Positions 42,314 through 51,514 of a stretch of DNA of 64,000 nt are shown piece after piece. The stretch's first letter is position 1, and the number at the start of each line of letters is the position of its first letter. The notes beneath the pieces are model-generated. The model saw nothing but the letters and a program-made list of their open reading frames with translations, did no database searches and was not told the DNA's origin. This stretch comes from an uncultured Christensenellaceae bacterium (GTDB taxonomy: Bacteria; Bacillota; Clostridia; Christensenellales; Borkfalkiaceae). The stretch spans positions 13,262-77,261 of the forward strand of contig CAJUOY010000008.1 in assembly GCA_910588645.1 (NCBI GenBank). The letters are read 5' to 3'. Both the position numbers and the translations under genes were made by a program.

Positions 42314-45300
42314 TTAATTAAAACTTACCGCAAATTTCAAAAATTTTGTCATCGCAAGCATTGTTTTAGCGGGCGTAGAGGCAGGTCTGAATATAATCTG
42401 CGGAGATTTCGCCATTGAAAGAGTGACTCTATTGCGATATTTTTCCAATGCCGCGGAGAGCCTACCGTCTTCGAGCGATTGAACGGACGCAAGTTCCAAA
42501 GCGCCCGCATTACCGTCCACGCTTATTTTCCTTACGTTGAATTTTGCCGCAAACGATTTAAGCACGGAAATAATCAATAGATTTAAAACTTCTTCCGGCA
42601 TAGGGCCGTAATTATCCTCTATGGAAAGACATACCCTCTTATAATCGTCAACCGAACGAATTTCGGCAATCTGCTTGTAGCAGTCCAGTCTTCCCGCACT
42701 GCTTTCGACATATTTTTCAGGTATATACGCAGTTGTCTTTACGTCGAGTTCGGCAGCTAACTGGCTTTCACCCGTCAACTCCTCTTTCAGAAGTTTTGAA
42801 TAAAGTTCGTAACCTACTTTATCCATATGCCCGTGCTGTTCTGCGCCCAGTACGTTTCCCGCGCCGCGAATTTCAAGATCACGCATTGCGATTTTAAAGC
42901 CGGAACCCAGTTCGGTAAAACGCATAATCGCCTTTAATCGCTCCGTCGCGTCAGACGTAAGCACTTTGGACGCTTTGAAAGTAAAGTAAGCCTGCGCAAG
43001 CCTCGAGCCTCTGCCTACTCGTCCCCTCAACTGATACAACTGGGATATTCCCAATCTGTCGGAATCGATAACAATAATCGTGTTTGCATTGGGCAAATCT
43101 ATTCCGTTCTCTATAATAGTAGTAGTTACAAGAATATTTTTTTCTCCGCGGTAAAATGAGAAAACCGCGTTTTCGAGAGTTTCCCTATCCATTCGTCCGT
43201 GCGCGTAACATACTTTTCCTTCCGGTACGATTTCGGTTATCTTCCCTGCAAAGGTGGATATACTCTCAACTCTGTTATAAAGTATGAACACCTGTCCTCC
43301 GCGTGAGATTTCACGAATGCAGGCGTCTCTTATCAAGGTTTCACTCTCCTCAACGACGTAAGTCTGTACCGGCAGTCTCTTCAACGGCGGCGTATTTATA
43401 GTAGAAATATCTCGTATACCCGCAAGCGACATATGGAGCGTACGCGGTATTGGAGTTGCCGTCATAGTAAGACAATCGACATTCTTTTTAACGTGTTTGA
43501 TTTTTTCCTTATGCTCGACGCCGAATCGCTGCTCCTCGTCAAGCACAAGGAGTCCGAGATCGTTGAAAACAACGTCGGGAGAAAGTAGCCTGTGCGTACC
43601 GATTATAAGATCTATATTCCCTTCCGCAAGCTCTTTTAAAATTCTTTTTTGCTGTTGCGGAGTTTTAAATCTGTTAAGCGCTTCCACCCTTACGCCGAAT
43701 TCCTTGAACCTCTCTTCCGCAGTATTGAAGTGCTGTTCGGAAAGTACGGTCGAAGGACACATAAGAGCGGCTTGTTTGCCGCCGAGAACGCAGAGATAAA
43801 TCGCCCTGAGCGCAACTTCCGTTTTGCCGTAGCCCACGTCGCCGCAAAGCAACCTGTCCATAACTTTGGAAGAGCACATATCCGACTTTATCTCTTCTAT
43901 GGAAGTAAGCTGGTCGGGCGTCTCCTCATAGTCGAACGAATTCTCGAATTCATCCATCATAGCCGCGTTATCGGGGAAACAAAATCCCTTTTGCGCATTG
44001 CGCTCCGCGTACAATTCTTTGAGATCGAATGCAAGTTTTTTTATTGATTGCTTTACTCTGTCTTTAACACGTTCGAATTCCGCGCCGCCGATTTTGGAAA
44101 GCGCGGGATTGCCCTCGCCCACGTACTTGGACAGAATATCCATTTGTTCGACAGGCACGTACAGAACGTCCCCACCCTTGTATTCTATCGCAAGGTATTC
44201 CTTTATACCATCCGTGGATTCGATCTTCTTTGTTCCTGCGATTTTGCCTATACCGTGTTTTTCATGTACGCAAAAATCGCCGACTTCGGGCGAGACAAAA
44301 AGATCTCCGCGTTTTTTTCTTATCCGCTTTGTTACAGCTTTCGTATACAGGTCGTTACTGCCTATAATTACCGTCTTGCTTTCGTGCAAAACAAAACCAT
44401 GCGACAGCTCTTCCGAACAAACTGCGACGCCCCGCAACGCCTCCGCCCTGTCGGGAACGGGATATACGGGCAAGTACTCATCAGTGAGAATGTCGCATAA
44501 TTTGCCGTGACGCTGAACGTTACCCGCAAACACTACTATACGATAACCGTTCGCCAACCAGTTTTTAACGTCGGTTATAAATTGCGGCATACCGTTAAGA
44601 TAGGAGGGCACGGGCGTCGAACGCAAGTTATACGTTTGCAGAGGACGAAAAAAAGCCATACCCGAGGTAAACGTTTGAACGCCCAGGCAACGGTAATTTT
44701 TAAATCCTTCCGTCAATATATTGAGAGTGATTAATTGATTTTGGGAAAAGGAAAAGGCCTCGCCTCCTTCCCTGAGACTAAGCACGCGTTCGGAATGCTC
44801 TTTATAAATACCCTGCAACCTGTCGTCAATAAGTTTACATTCGTCAAGAATAATAACGGTATCTTTGGGAAGCAGTCCGAAAATATCGGTAGTATCTTCT
44901 AATAACGGCATAAGAAAAGACGCGCCTGCAAACCCCACATTCTCTTCCGCTTTTGAGGCAATATCATCCGCAATAGCGCGCATACGCTCAAAAGCTTTAG
45001 TATCTTTGGCTTTCTTTGCCTCCGAATACATTAACCCGGTAACCTTTGATATTTCTTCTTTTTTTATAAAGGCGTCCGCCGCCGAGGTTACCGTAATTTC
45101 CTTAATCTCTTCAAGCCTTTCTCCCGTAACCGAATCATACGGTCTTATCTTTTCAATGGTATCGCCGAAAAAGTCTATACGAACGGGATTTTCCGCATTT
45201 ACGGGAAATATATCCAATATATCTCCGCGAACGGCGAAACAGCCCCTATTATCTGCGGAATACTCGCGCGTATATCCCATTTTAACAAGTTTTTTAGGAA

Positions 45301-45727
45301 GATCGGCGTAATCTATTTCGTCTCCGCAAATAAATTGCACGAACGGTATATTTGCAGGAAAAAGCTGTAATATTGCGTCCACTTCGCATACGATGATTTC
45401 CGCGCCGTGCAATATGTCGTAAACGGCGCTTATGCGGCGAAACAGTGCGTCCTTTGAAAGCGCGTCCTTATAAAGTATGACGTCGTCCTTGGCAGAAAGA
45501 TACGTACATTTCTTGCCCGAAAGAACGGTTACCGCCTCATACGCTTTCCTTGCCGTAATAGAGTCTGGAGCGACGTATAAAACTGTTTTGCCCGCAATAG
45601 CGGCAATCAGATATTTGTGATAGTCGGAAACGCCGAAAACCGCCGTCGGCGTACCGAGGCGGATATCATTTTCAAGCAGGGGATACTCTCCCGATAAATT
45701 TTTAAAGGTAAAAAAGTTTTTAATCAA
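42314..45727 (-). CDS. mfd: Transcription-repair coupling factor Mfd
   Basis: 1137 aa. UvrB-homology N-terminal module, RNA polymerase-interacting domain, then SF2 translocase: Walker A LLCGDVGYGKTEVALRA near residue 625, DEEQRFG in motif II, and MTATPIPRTLHM. C-terminal TRCF domain at ~990-1120 (YIPEKYVESSAGRLDCYK). It removes stalled RNA polymerase and recruits UvrA. Follows pth by 5 nt (pth-mfd is the usual Firmicutes order). Confidence 0.96.
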   Translation of the reverse strand: MIKNFFTFKNLSGEYPLLENDIRLGTPTAVFGVSDYHKYLIAAIAGKTVLYVAPDSITARKAYEAVTVLSGKKCTYLSAKDDVILYKDALSKDALFRRISAVYDILHGAEIIVCEVDAILQLFPANIPFVQFICGDEIDYADLPKKLVKMGYTREYSADNRGCFAVRGDILDIFPVNAENPVRIDFFGDTIEKIRPYDSVTGERLEEIKEITVTSAADAFIKKEEISKVTGLMYSEAKKAKDTKAFERMRAIADDIASKAEENVGFAGASFLMPLLEDTTDIFGLLPKDTVIILDECKLIDDRLQGIYKEHSERVLSLREGGEAFSFSQNQLITLNILTEGFKNYRCLGVQTFTSGMAFFRPLQTYNLRSTPVPSYLNGMPQFITDVKNWLANGYRIVVFAGNVQRHGKLCDILTDEYLPVYPVPDRAEALRGVAVCSEELSHGFVLHESKTVIIGSNDLYTKAVTKRIRKKRGDLFVSPEVGDFCVHEKHGIGKIAGTKKIESTDGIKEYLAIEYKGGDVLYVPVEQMDILSKYVGEGNPALSKIGGAEFERVKDRVKQSIKKLAFDLKELYAERNAQKGFCFPDNAAMMDEFENSFDYEETPDQLTSIEEIKSDMCSSKVMDRLLCGDVGYGKTEVALRAIYLCVLGGKQAALMCPSTVLSEQHFNTAEERFKEFGVRVEALNRFKTPQQQKRILKELAEGNIDLIIGTHRLLSPDVVFNDLGLLVLDEEQRFGVEHKEKIKHVKKNVDCLTMTATPIPRTLHMSLAGIRDISTINTPPLKRLPVQTYVVEESETLIRDACIREISRGGQVFILYNRVESISTFAGKITEIVPEGKVCYAHGRMDRETLENAVFSFYRGEKNILVTTTIIENGIDLPNANTIIVIDSDRLGISQLYQLRGRVGRGSRLAQAYFTFKASKVLTSDATERLKAIMRFTELGSGFKIAMRDLEIRGAGNVLGAEQHGHMDKVGYELYSKLLKEELTGESQLAAELDVKTTAYIPEKYVESSAGRLDCYKQIAEIRSVDDYKRVCLSIEDNYGPMPEEVLNLLIISVLKSFAAKFNVRKISVDGNAGALELASVQSLEDGRLSAALEKYRNRVTLSMAKSPQIIFRPASTPAKTMLAMTKFLKFAVSFN

Positions 45728-45732
45728 AATAT

Positions 45733-46296
45733 CTAACCGTTAAATTTAGTCATAGCGTTTTCAACGCTTTCCCCTCCCGCAATGGCAAGAGCCGCATCCG
45801 CTGCTCTGCCGCAGGCGGAAATAAATAATTCGTAGTCCTCTTTTCTCACTTCGGAAAGAACGTAATTGATTATTGGTATATTAACTTCGGAATCGCGAAT
45901 GCCAATTCGGATACGGATAAAATTCTGCGTACCGATCTCAGCAATTACAGAACGCATTCCGTTGTGAGTTCCTGCGCTTCCCGAAGGTCTTATTCTCACG
46001 CTACCCTTTGGAATGTCGTAATCGTCGTACATTATTATCAAATGTTCGGCATCCGTCTTATATTTGGCGAGAAGCTGTTTTACCGCCCGTCCGCTTGCGT
46101 TCATATACGTTACGGGACGCGCCATAATAATTTTTTCACCATTTATATTAGCTTCCGCAACAAACGCCTCGCATTCCCTTTTTTTGAATTTCACGCCCGT
46201 CTTTGCCGCCACGTCACCCACGGCGATATAACCCATATTGTGGAACGTTTTCAAATACTTTTCTTCCGGATTACCTAAGCCTACTATGATATACAT
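45733..46296 (-). CDS. pth: Peptidyl-tRNA hydrolase
   Basis: 187 aa. N-terminus VGLGNPEEKYLKTFHNMGY contains the catalytic His20 and the conserved Asn. Other conserved segments are PVTYMNASGRAV, MYDDYDIPKGSVRIRPSGSAGTHNGMRS and the catalytic Asp in DDYD. Releases tRNA from dropped-off peptides. A terminator lies between it and prs, so it depends on readthrough or its own weak promoter, which I did not find. Confidence 0.95.
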   Translation of the reverse strand: MYIIVGLGNPEEKYLKTFHNMGYIAVGDVAAKTGVKFKKRECEAFVAEANINGEKIIMARPVTYMNASGRAVKQLLAKYKTDAEHLIIMYDDYDIPKGSVRIRPSGSAGTHNGMRSVIAEIGTQNFIRIRIGIRDSEVNIPIINYVLSEVRKEDYELFISACGRAADAALAIAGGESVENAMTKFNG

Positions 46297-46310
46297 AATT
46301 TTCCTTTTAA

Positions 46311-46333
46311 AAAAGCCGCTTTGTGCGGCTTTT
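46311..46333. terminator. Intrinsic terminator downstream of prs
   Basis: AAAAGCCGC / GCGGCTTTT, 5-nt loop, T-run on both strands. Only about 20 nt from the pth start, so on minus it separates prs from pth-mfd. Confidence 0.8.
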
Positions 46334-46362
46334 CAAATTATTAGTTTAATTCGATTTTAAAA

Positions 46363-47310
46363 TCAATCGTAAATTTTTGACATTGACTTATCGAGATAAA
46401 CGTTCTCGATCGCGGCTGCGAAAATAGGTGCCGTAGAAATCATTTTAAAAATGGGCAACATCTTTTCCGCGGGGATATTGATAGTGTCCAAAATAGCAAG
46501 CTCCGTTATGGGAGAAGCCGCCAACCTATCTATCGCAGGACCGGACAAAACGCCGTGGGAACAGCACGCATAAATATTTTTTGCACCCGCCTCTTTCAAC
46601 GCTTTCGCGCCCTGAACTATCGTTCCTGCCGTATCTATCATATCGTCGACCATAAGACAAGTCTTGCCCTCTACGTCTCCGATAATATTCATAACTTCCA
46701 TAACGTTAGCCTTGGGACGACGCTTGTCAATAATCGCCATCTTTGCGTCCATCTTTGCCGCAACTTTTCTTGCGCGCGCTACCGATCCGATATCGGGAGA
46801 AACAACCACGAAATTATCGTCGACTTTCGGTTTGAAATAATTGTAAAGCGTGGGACCGCCGACAAGATTGTCAAGCGGAATATCGAAGAAACCCTGAATT
46901 TGCATACAGTGCAGATCCATTGTAAGAACTCTGTCCGCGCCCGCGCTGGTTATGAGGTTGGCAACGAGCTTTGCGGTTATAGGCTCTCTGGAACGGGCCT
47001 TTCTGTCCTGACGCGCGTAACCGAAATAGGGAATAACCGCGGTAATTCTGCCCGCGCTCGCTCTCTTGGCCGCGTCGATCATTATCAAAAGTTCCATAAG
47101 GTTCGTATTTACCGGATAACTTGTAGACTGAACAAGGAATACGTCCATTCCGCGAATAGTCTCGTTAAAGCGAACGTAGATCTCCCCGTCGGAAAAATGA
47201 GTAACTTCCATTTCGCCGAGAGTAGTGTTAAGTTTTGCCGCGATTTTTTCAGCAAGCGGTTTGTTGGAATTACCCGAAAATATCTTTATTTCGTTTCCGT
47301 GGTTAATCAT
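46363..47310 (-). CDS. prs: Ribose-phosphate pyrophosphokinase
   Basis: 315 aa. Synthesises PRPP. Conserved MEVTHFSDGEIYVRF, PYFGYARQDRKARSREPITAKLVA near residue 95, and the PRPP-binding loop CLMVDDMIDTAGTI near residue 214. Supplies PRPP to the purine pathway (purF) and others. Long, structured 5' leader and strong promoter. Confidence 0.96.
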   Translation of the reverse strand: MINHGNEIKIFSGNSNKPLAEKIAAKLNTTLGEMEVTHFSDGEIYVRFNETIRGMDVFLVQSTSYPVNTNLMELLIMIDAAKRASAGRITAVIPYFGYARQDRKARSREPITAKLVANLITSAGADRVLTMDLHCMQIQGFFDIPLDNLVGGPTLYNYFKPKVDDNFVVVSPDIGSVARARKVAAKMDAKMAIIDKRRPKANVMEVMNIIGDVEGKTCLMVDDMIDTAGTIVQGAKALKEAGAKNIYACCSHGVLSGPAIDRLAASPITELAILDTINIPAEKMLPIFKMISTAPIFAAAIENVYLDKSMSKIYD

Positions 47311-47338
47311 TAGGTTTTCCTCCGAATGTATATTAAAT

Positions 47339-47379
47339 CCGTAAATCGGGAGAAATCTTCTCGCCTCTTCCCGTCACGG
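47339..47379 (-). promoter_or_regulatory. Nested hairpin in the prs leader
   Basis: On minus an outer stem CCGT / ACGG encloses an inner stem CGGGAAGA / TCTCCCG (one bulged A) with a purine-rich loop. It sits between the promoter (start near 47416) and the prs start, in a leader of about 105 nt. No U-run follows, so translation or stability control is more likely than attenuation. I do not recognise it as a named riboswitch. Confidence 0.45.
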
Positions 47380-47422
47380 TTTGGAAACAGTATTTTATAG
47401 CGAACTTAATCCGCGCTAATTA

Positions 47423-47451
47423 ATTGTATAATTATCTTTTAATATTGTCAA
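47423..47451 (-). promoter_or_regulatory. Sigma-A promoter of prs
   Basis: Minus-strand TTGACA (47446-47451), 17-nt spacer, TACAAT (47423-47428). Predicted start near 47416. Confidence 0.87.
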
Positions 47452-47479
47452 CTGATTGAACGGATTTAATTTACCGATA

Positions 47480-47929
47480 TTATTTTGATCTTAACCGCAT
47501 TTCTTTGAAAAAAGCAGACAATATTTCCGCGCACTCGTTCTCCATAATCCCGCCCTCGACTTCGATAACGTGATTTACGAGATTTGCGTTGGCAATCTGC
47601 TCCGTAAGCGTGCGTCCCTTACCTTCGGGCGCGCCGAAATAACATTTCTTTATACGGGCGTTAAGCATCGCCCCCATACACATAGGGCAAGGTTCAAGCG
47701 TAACGTAAATTTCACATTCGGGTATACGCCAGCTCTTGAACTTTTTACAGGCCTTTTCAATCGCTTCTATCTCCGCGTGCGCTGTGGCTATTTGCTTTGC
47801 CGTACGCCTGTTGTGCCCGCGCGAAACGATCTTATCGTCTGCAACTATTACCGCTCCTATCGGCACCTCGCCGGCGGCCAATGCTTTCTCCGCCTCCTTC
47901 AAGGCGGCTTTCATAAATTTATTTTCCAT
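47480..47929 (-). CDS. tadA: tRNA-specific adenosine deaminase TadA
   Basis: 149 aa from the ATG at 47929 (MENKFMK), behind GGAAG. Zinc and catalytic residues: HAEIEAI (His and Glu, near residue 57) and PCPMCMGAM near 87. Converts A34 to inosine in tRNA-Arg. It overlaps the end of the M14 peptidase gene by 11 nt. Confidence 0.94.
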   Translation of the reverse strand: MENKFMKAALKEAEKALAAGEVPIGAVIVADDKIVSRGHNRRTAKQIATAHAEIEAIEKACKKFKSWRIPECEIYVTLEPCPMCMGAMLNARIKKCYFGAPEGKGRTLTEQIANANLVNHVIEVEGGIMENECAEILSAFFKEMRLRSK

Positions 47930-48650
47930 AATCTTCCGCAAAAATTTTAAGTAGTTTATAGCATTTTTTAAGATGTTTGAGTTTATTGATAGGGTGCGTC
48001 AAGACATCCGAGCCGCATTCGATCGTGTATGCGGGAATATGAAGCTTTTGTATGCACCAGTCCTTGTAGCCGCCCGCGGAACCGAAAATACGTTTTATGC
48101 TGTAACCCGTAACTCTGTTTATTATCTCCGCGCCGCGCACATCTCCCCTTCCGCCGAATTCCCAGTAAATTTCTTCGCCCTTGGTGTGAAAACTCAGCGT
48201 TACGTACGGCTGAATCTTTTTAGTAAATTCACGCAAAGCAATCGTCTCGGGTTCGGAAAACGGATAGTCGCCTATACAGTTTTCACTCCCTCTGCAAGTG
48301 GTATTATATCGCCCGTGTCCCCAGTCCGCGTCAAAATTACAGTTGAGGTCCACTCCTCGCGCGTTTGCTTTCCATAGAGGCAGCGTCGTCTGAGAAATAT
48401 TAGCTCCGTCGGGATTGAGCAACGGTATTACCCAACCGCCCCCCTTTTTAATGCGTTTTTTAATATGTTTCAAGGCGAGTCTTGCAGTTATCCACTCTCT
48501 GGCGTGTACCGCGTATACCGCGATAAATTGTCGGCTGTAGTCGGAACCTACGTGAAAAGCGTAAATTTCGCGCCCGTGGCAGGAATAGCCTATTACACAT
48601 TTTTTATAGGGATACCTTTGGTAAAAAAGCGATACTTCGTCATAAATCAC
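47919..48650 (-). CDS. M14-family zinc carboxypeptidase
   Basis: 243 aa, catalytic domain only. Zinc ligands in HAREW (H-x-x-E, residues ~49-52) and the later His in SFHTKGEEIYW; catalytic Glu in AYTIECGSD near residue 215. NPDGAN and the Arg-containing NCNFDADW segment fit substrate binding. No signal peptide, so it is probably cytoplasmic, perhaps acting on peptidoglycan peptides as in gamma-D-glutamyl-diaminopimelate peptidases. No clear ribosome site at the ATG. Confidence 0.82.
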   Translation of the reverse strand: MIYDEVSLFYQRYPYKKCVIGYSCHGREIYAFHVGSDYSRQFIAVYAVHAREWITARLALKHIKKRIKKGGGWVIPLLNPDGANISQTTLPLWKANARGVDLNCNFDADWGHGRYNTTCRGSENCIGDYPFSEPETIALREFTKKIQPYVTLSFHTKGEEIYWEFGGRGDVRGAEIINRVTGYSIKRIFGSAGGYKDWCIQKLHIPAYTIECGSDVLTHPINKLKHLKKCYKLLKIFAEDYGK

Positions 48651-48669
48651 ATAACACTATATGATTTTT

Positions 48670-49107
48670 TTACTTGTGATATTCGCTCCCCGCATTAATC
48701 ATAAAAGCCCTGTACACCTGTTCGCAGAGAATTACCCGCATAAGCTGATGAGGAAAAGTCATATCGGAAAAAGACAATTTATAATCCGCCGCGTCCTTTA
48801 CCCTTTGCGACAAGCCGCAGGAAGAACCTATTACGAAAGTTATCTCCCGCCCTCTGTCGCACAGCTTTTTTATTTCGGAAGCCAAATTCTCGCTGGACAG
48901 CTTAACGCCCTCCACGCAGAGCGCAAATACATAACCTTTCAAATTTCGCAAAAGCGATGAACTTTCGTCCTCAATATCGCGGCCTTCCGCAATTTCCTTA
49001 ATTTCCACTTTTGCAAATCTTGACAGTCTCTTCACATATTCAGTTACTGCCTGACGGTAAAACTCTTCCTTTATTTTACCCACACACAAAATATTTATTT
49101 TTATCAT
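48670..49107 (-). CDS. rlmH: 23S rRNA (pseudouridine-1915-N3)-methyltransferase RlmH
   Basis: About 145 aa from the ATG at 49107 (MIKINILCVGKIKEEFY), overlapping the CPBP stop (ATGA). SPOUT fold: VFALCVEGVKLSSE, then FVIGSSCGLSQRVKDAADYKLS, then the C-terminal knot MTFPHQLMRVILCEQVYRA. Methylates Psi1915 on the 70S ribosome. Confidence 0.94.
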   Translation of the reverse strand: MIKINILCVGKIKEEFYRQAVTEYVKRLSRFAKVEIKEIAEGRDIEDESSSLLRNLKGYVFALCVEGVKLSSENLASEIKKLCDRGREITFVIGSSCGLSQRVKDAADYKLSFSDMTFPHQLMRVILCEQVYRAFMINAGSEYHK

Positions 49108-50054
49108 AACGGCATAAAAAACGAACTGATCCAATTAATGCTCATCAGCAAAACACCTATTGAGGCGAAAGCAAAAAACCATTTAACTCCGCCCGACTTG
49201 GCTTTTTTAAGCGGTTTCTTATCCAAAATCAACCAAACAACCGAACCGATAAAAGCCAATCCTGCAAAAACGGTAATCAAAATAAACGCAAGGTCGGACA
49301 AAATAAGATTACCACCCGAATCAAATAATCCGCAAGCCTTAAAAACTATTATCAGCGCATTATTTATAAAATGCATCAAAACGGAAGGCAATATCGAACC
49401 CGAACGCAGAGCCAAAAACGCAAACGCACATCCCGCTATAAACTGATACACCGTCTGCTCGGGAGACGCGTGAAAAAGCGCGAAACTAAAACCGACAATA
49501 AATATCGTCCTTACCGTACCCAAACTATCTTCGCAGGTATTGAGAATTATTCCGCGAAACAGAGTTTCCTCCACAACCGCGGGCATAACCGCAATTATCA
49601 AAAGGGCAAGCACAATATGCCCGCCGGACAAGTCGGGAAAATAATCGGACGGTTCGCGCTGTTGATAACCGAGCGCCTTAAACAACTCTATAAACGGTAA
49701 GTCGGCATGCGCTGCAAAAAACAACAGACCGAAAATGAGCGTTATCGCAATCAAATAATATTTGGGATGACATCTTACGGGAAATATAGTTTTGAATTTT
49801 ATTTTTTTATAGTACAACACGAAAGATATCGCGGGAACAATCGCTATTGGTGCGACAAGATAATTCAGATAAGTAAACAGATCGGTATTTTTTTCTACGC
49901 CGCAGGCGGATAAAATGCCCTGCATAATCGCCGCAACGATAAAAATAAGGAGCGCAGACAAACTGAACACCACCCCGCCCACGTGCGAGGACGGAAGCTT
50001 TACGGAAAATAAGCCCTTACCGCCATTATCGTTGCCGTTGAAATTTTCAATCAT
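49104..50054 (-). CDS. CPBP-family intramembrane glutamic endopeptidase
   Basis: 316 aa, eight or more hydrophobic segments. The family signature is EETLFRG (EExxxR) near residue 160, and the second conserved segment is FALFHASPEQTVYQF, followed by VLMHFINNAL. CPBP proteases process or modify membrane and secreted peptides. The ATG at 50054 has a -10 TATAAT exactly 6 nt upstream and no ribosome site, so it looks leaderless. Two codons of an alternative upstream ATG would lie in the -10. Confidence 0.85.
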   Translation of the reverse strand: MIENFNGNDNGGKGLFSVKLPSSHVGGVVFSLSALLIFIVAAIMQGILSACGVEKNTDLFTYLNYLVAPIAIVPAISFVLYYKKIKFKTIFPVRCHPKYYLIAITLIFGLLFFAAHADLPFIELFKALGYQQREPSDYFPDLSGGHIVLALLIIAVMPAVVEETLFRGIILNTCEDSLGTVRTIFIVGFSFALFHASPEQTVYQFIAGCAFAFLALRSGSILPSVLMHFINNALIIVFKACGLFDSGGNLILSDLAFILITVFAGLAFIGSVVWLILDKKPLKKAKSGGVKWFFAFASIGVLLMSINWISSFFMPL

Positions 50055-50060
50055 ATAACG

Positions 50061-50089
50061 ATTATAGCGCAATTTGGCATTTTAGTAAA
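50061..50089 (-). promoter_or_regulatory. Leaderless promoter of the CPBP gene
   Basis: Minus-strand TTTACT (50084-50089), 17-nt spacer, TATAAT (50061-50066), 6 nt, ATG. The start point falls on the first base of the start codon. Confidence 0.8.
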
Positions 50090-50097
50090 ATATTTAA

Positions 50098-50126
50098 TTT
50101 ACTTTTATTTAAAAATATTATAAAAT
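50098..50126 (+). promoter_or_regulatory. Leaderless promoter of the fumarate hydratase operon
   Basis: TTTACT (50098-50103), 17-nt spacer, TAAAAT (50121-50126), 6 nt, ATG at 50133. No Shine-Dalgarno. Same geometry as the divergent CPBP promoter 9 nt away. Confidence 0.7.
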
Positions 50127-50132
50127 TATCGT

Positions 50133-50972
50133 ATGCGAAAGATTAATACCGATCTGATAGAAGAAAAGATTTATAAAATGGCTTTAAGCGCCGGGGTAAA
50201 CCTTACTCCTTCCTGCATAGACGCTATGCACAAGGCCTTAAAATCAGAAACAGGTCTTGCGGCGGAATTTGCCTTGAAAACGCTGATAGACAACAGCGAG
50301 ATCGCCGTAAAGGAACATATGCCCGTATGTCAGGATACAGGCATGGCGGTCGTCATTCTCGAAATAGGGCAAAACGTATTTTTTGAAGGCAAACCGCTTA
50401 AAAAAGCCGTAAACGACGGCGTAAGACGCGCATATGCCGACGGGTTCTTCAGAAAGTCGGTTTGCGATCCCATAACCCGCATCAACTCGGGAGACAATAC
50501 TCCCGCCGTCCTGCATACCGAAATAACCGATGGCGACGATTTAAAAATAACGTTTATGCCTAAGGGATTCGGCAGTGAAAATATGTCAAAACTCTATATG
50601 CTGAAACCCGCGCAGGGTGTCGAAGGAATAATAAATGCGATAGTCGATACCGTAAAACAAGCGGGTTCTCGTCCCTGTCCTCCCGTTTACGTCGGCGTTG
50701 GCATCGGCGGCACGTTCGATTCCTGCGCATACTTAGCTAAAAAAGCTCTTACAAGAGACGTTGGAACAAACAACGACCGCGCCGAAATTGCCGAAATAGA
50801 AAATGAGGCGCTTAAAAGAATTAACAATCTGAACATAGGCAGTCAGGGCTTTCACGGCAACACTACCGCTCTCGGTGTAAGCTGCGAATACGCGCCCACC
50901 CACATAGCGGGACTTCCGGTAGCCGTAAATATTCAATGTCACTGCGTCCGCTGTGTGAAGGAGATATTATGA
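50133..50972 (+). CDS. Fumarate hydratase class I, alpha subunit (TtdA-type)
   Basis: 279 aa. Iron-sulfur hydratase subunit; PVCQDTGMAV near residue 65 has a likely cluster Cys, and GVGIGGTFDSC near 188 and the C-terminal CHCVRC contribute others. With the beta subunit it interconverts fumarate and malate (or acts as L(+)-tartrate dehydratase in close relatives). ATG at 50133 without a ribosome site. The next gene overlaps by ATGA. Confidence 0.9.
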   Translation: MRKINTDLIEEKIYKMALSAGVNLTPSCIDAMHKALKSETGLAAEFALKTLIDNSEIAVKEHMPVCQDTGMAVVILEIGQNVFFEGKPLKKAVNDGVRRAYADGFFRKSVCDPITRINSGDNTPAVLHTEITDGDDLKITFMPKGFGSENMSKLYMLKPAQGVEGIINAIVDTVKQAGSRPCPPVYVGVGIGGTFDSCAYLAKKALTRDVGTNNDRAEIAEIENEALKRINNLNIGSQGFHGNTTALGVSCEYAPTHIAGLPVAVNIQCHCVRCVKEIL

Positions 50973-51487
50973 AAAATTTGACGTTGCCTTTATCGGAAAA
51001 CGATATATTATCGCTTAAAGCCGGCGACAGCGTAACGCTTTCAGGGGTTATACTTACCGCGCGCGACTGTGCGCATAAACGCATAACCGAAATTATAGAT
51101 AGCGGCGAAAAACTTCCTTTCGAATTAAAAAACTCGGTAATATATTACGCAGGCCCCTGCCCTGCAAAGCCCGGGCAGGCTTCCGGCAGTTGCGGCCCTA
51201 CAACATCTGCGAGAATGGAAGGCTTCGCGCCTAAAATTCTCGATTTGGGACTTAAAGCAATTATCGGGAAAGGTGAAATGAACTCCTCCACCCGTGAAGC
51301 ACTCAAAAGAAATAAAGCCGTATACTTTGCGGCAATAGGCGGCGCAGGCGCCCTTTACGGAAACGCAATAAAAAATAGCGAATGCATTGCTTTCCCCGAA
51401 CTTTTATCCGAAGCCGTTTACAGACTGGAAGTAGAAAATTTTCCTTTAATAGTGGCTTACGACTGTTTCGGAAATTCTATATATTGA
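50969..51487 (+). CDS. Fumarate hydratase class I, beta subunit
   Basis: 172 aa from the ATG at 50969, which overlaps the alpha stop. Fe-S hydratase C-terminal region: VTLSGVILTARDCAHKRI, then AGPCPAKPGQASGSCGPTTSARM near residue 65, and GKGEMNSSTREALKRN. AAGGAGATATT precedes its ATG, so unlike alpha it has a normal ribosome site. Terminates at 51487, before the T-box promoter. Confidence 0.9.
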   Translation: MKNLTLPLSENDILSLKAGDSVTLSGVILTARDCAHKRITEIIDSGEKLPFELKNSVIYYAGPCPAKPGQASGSCGPTTSARMEGFAPKILDLGLKAIIGKGEMNSSTREALKRNKAVYFAAIGGAGALYGNAIKNSECIAFPELLSEAVYRLEVENFPLIVAYDCFGNSIY

Positions 51488-51514
51488 GTTATGCGATAAA
51501 GAACACAAATTCGT

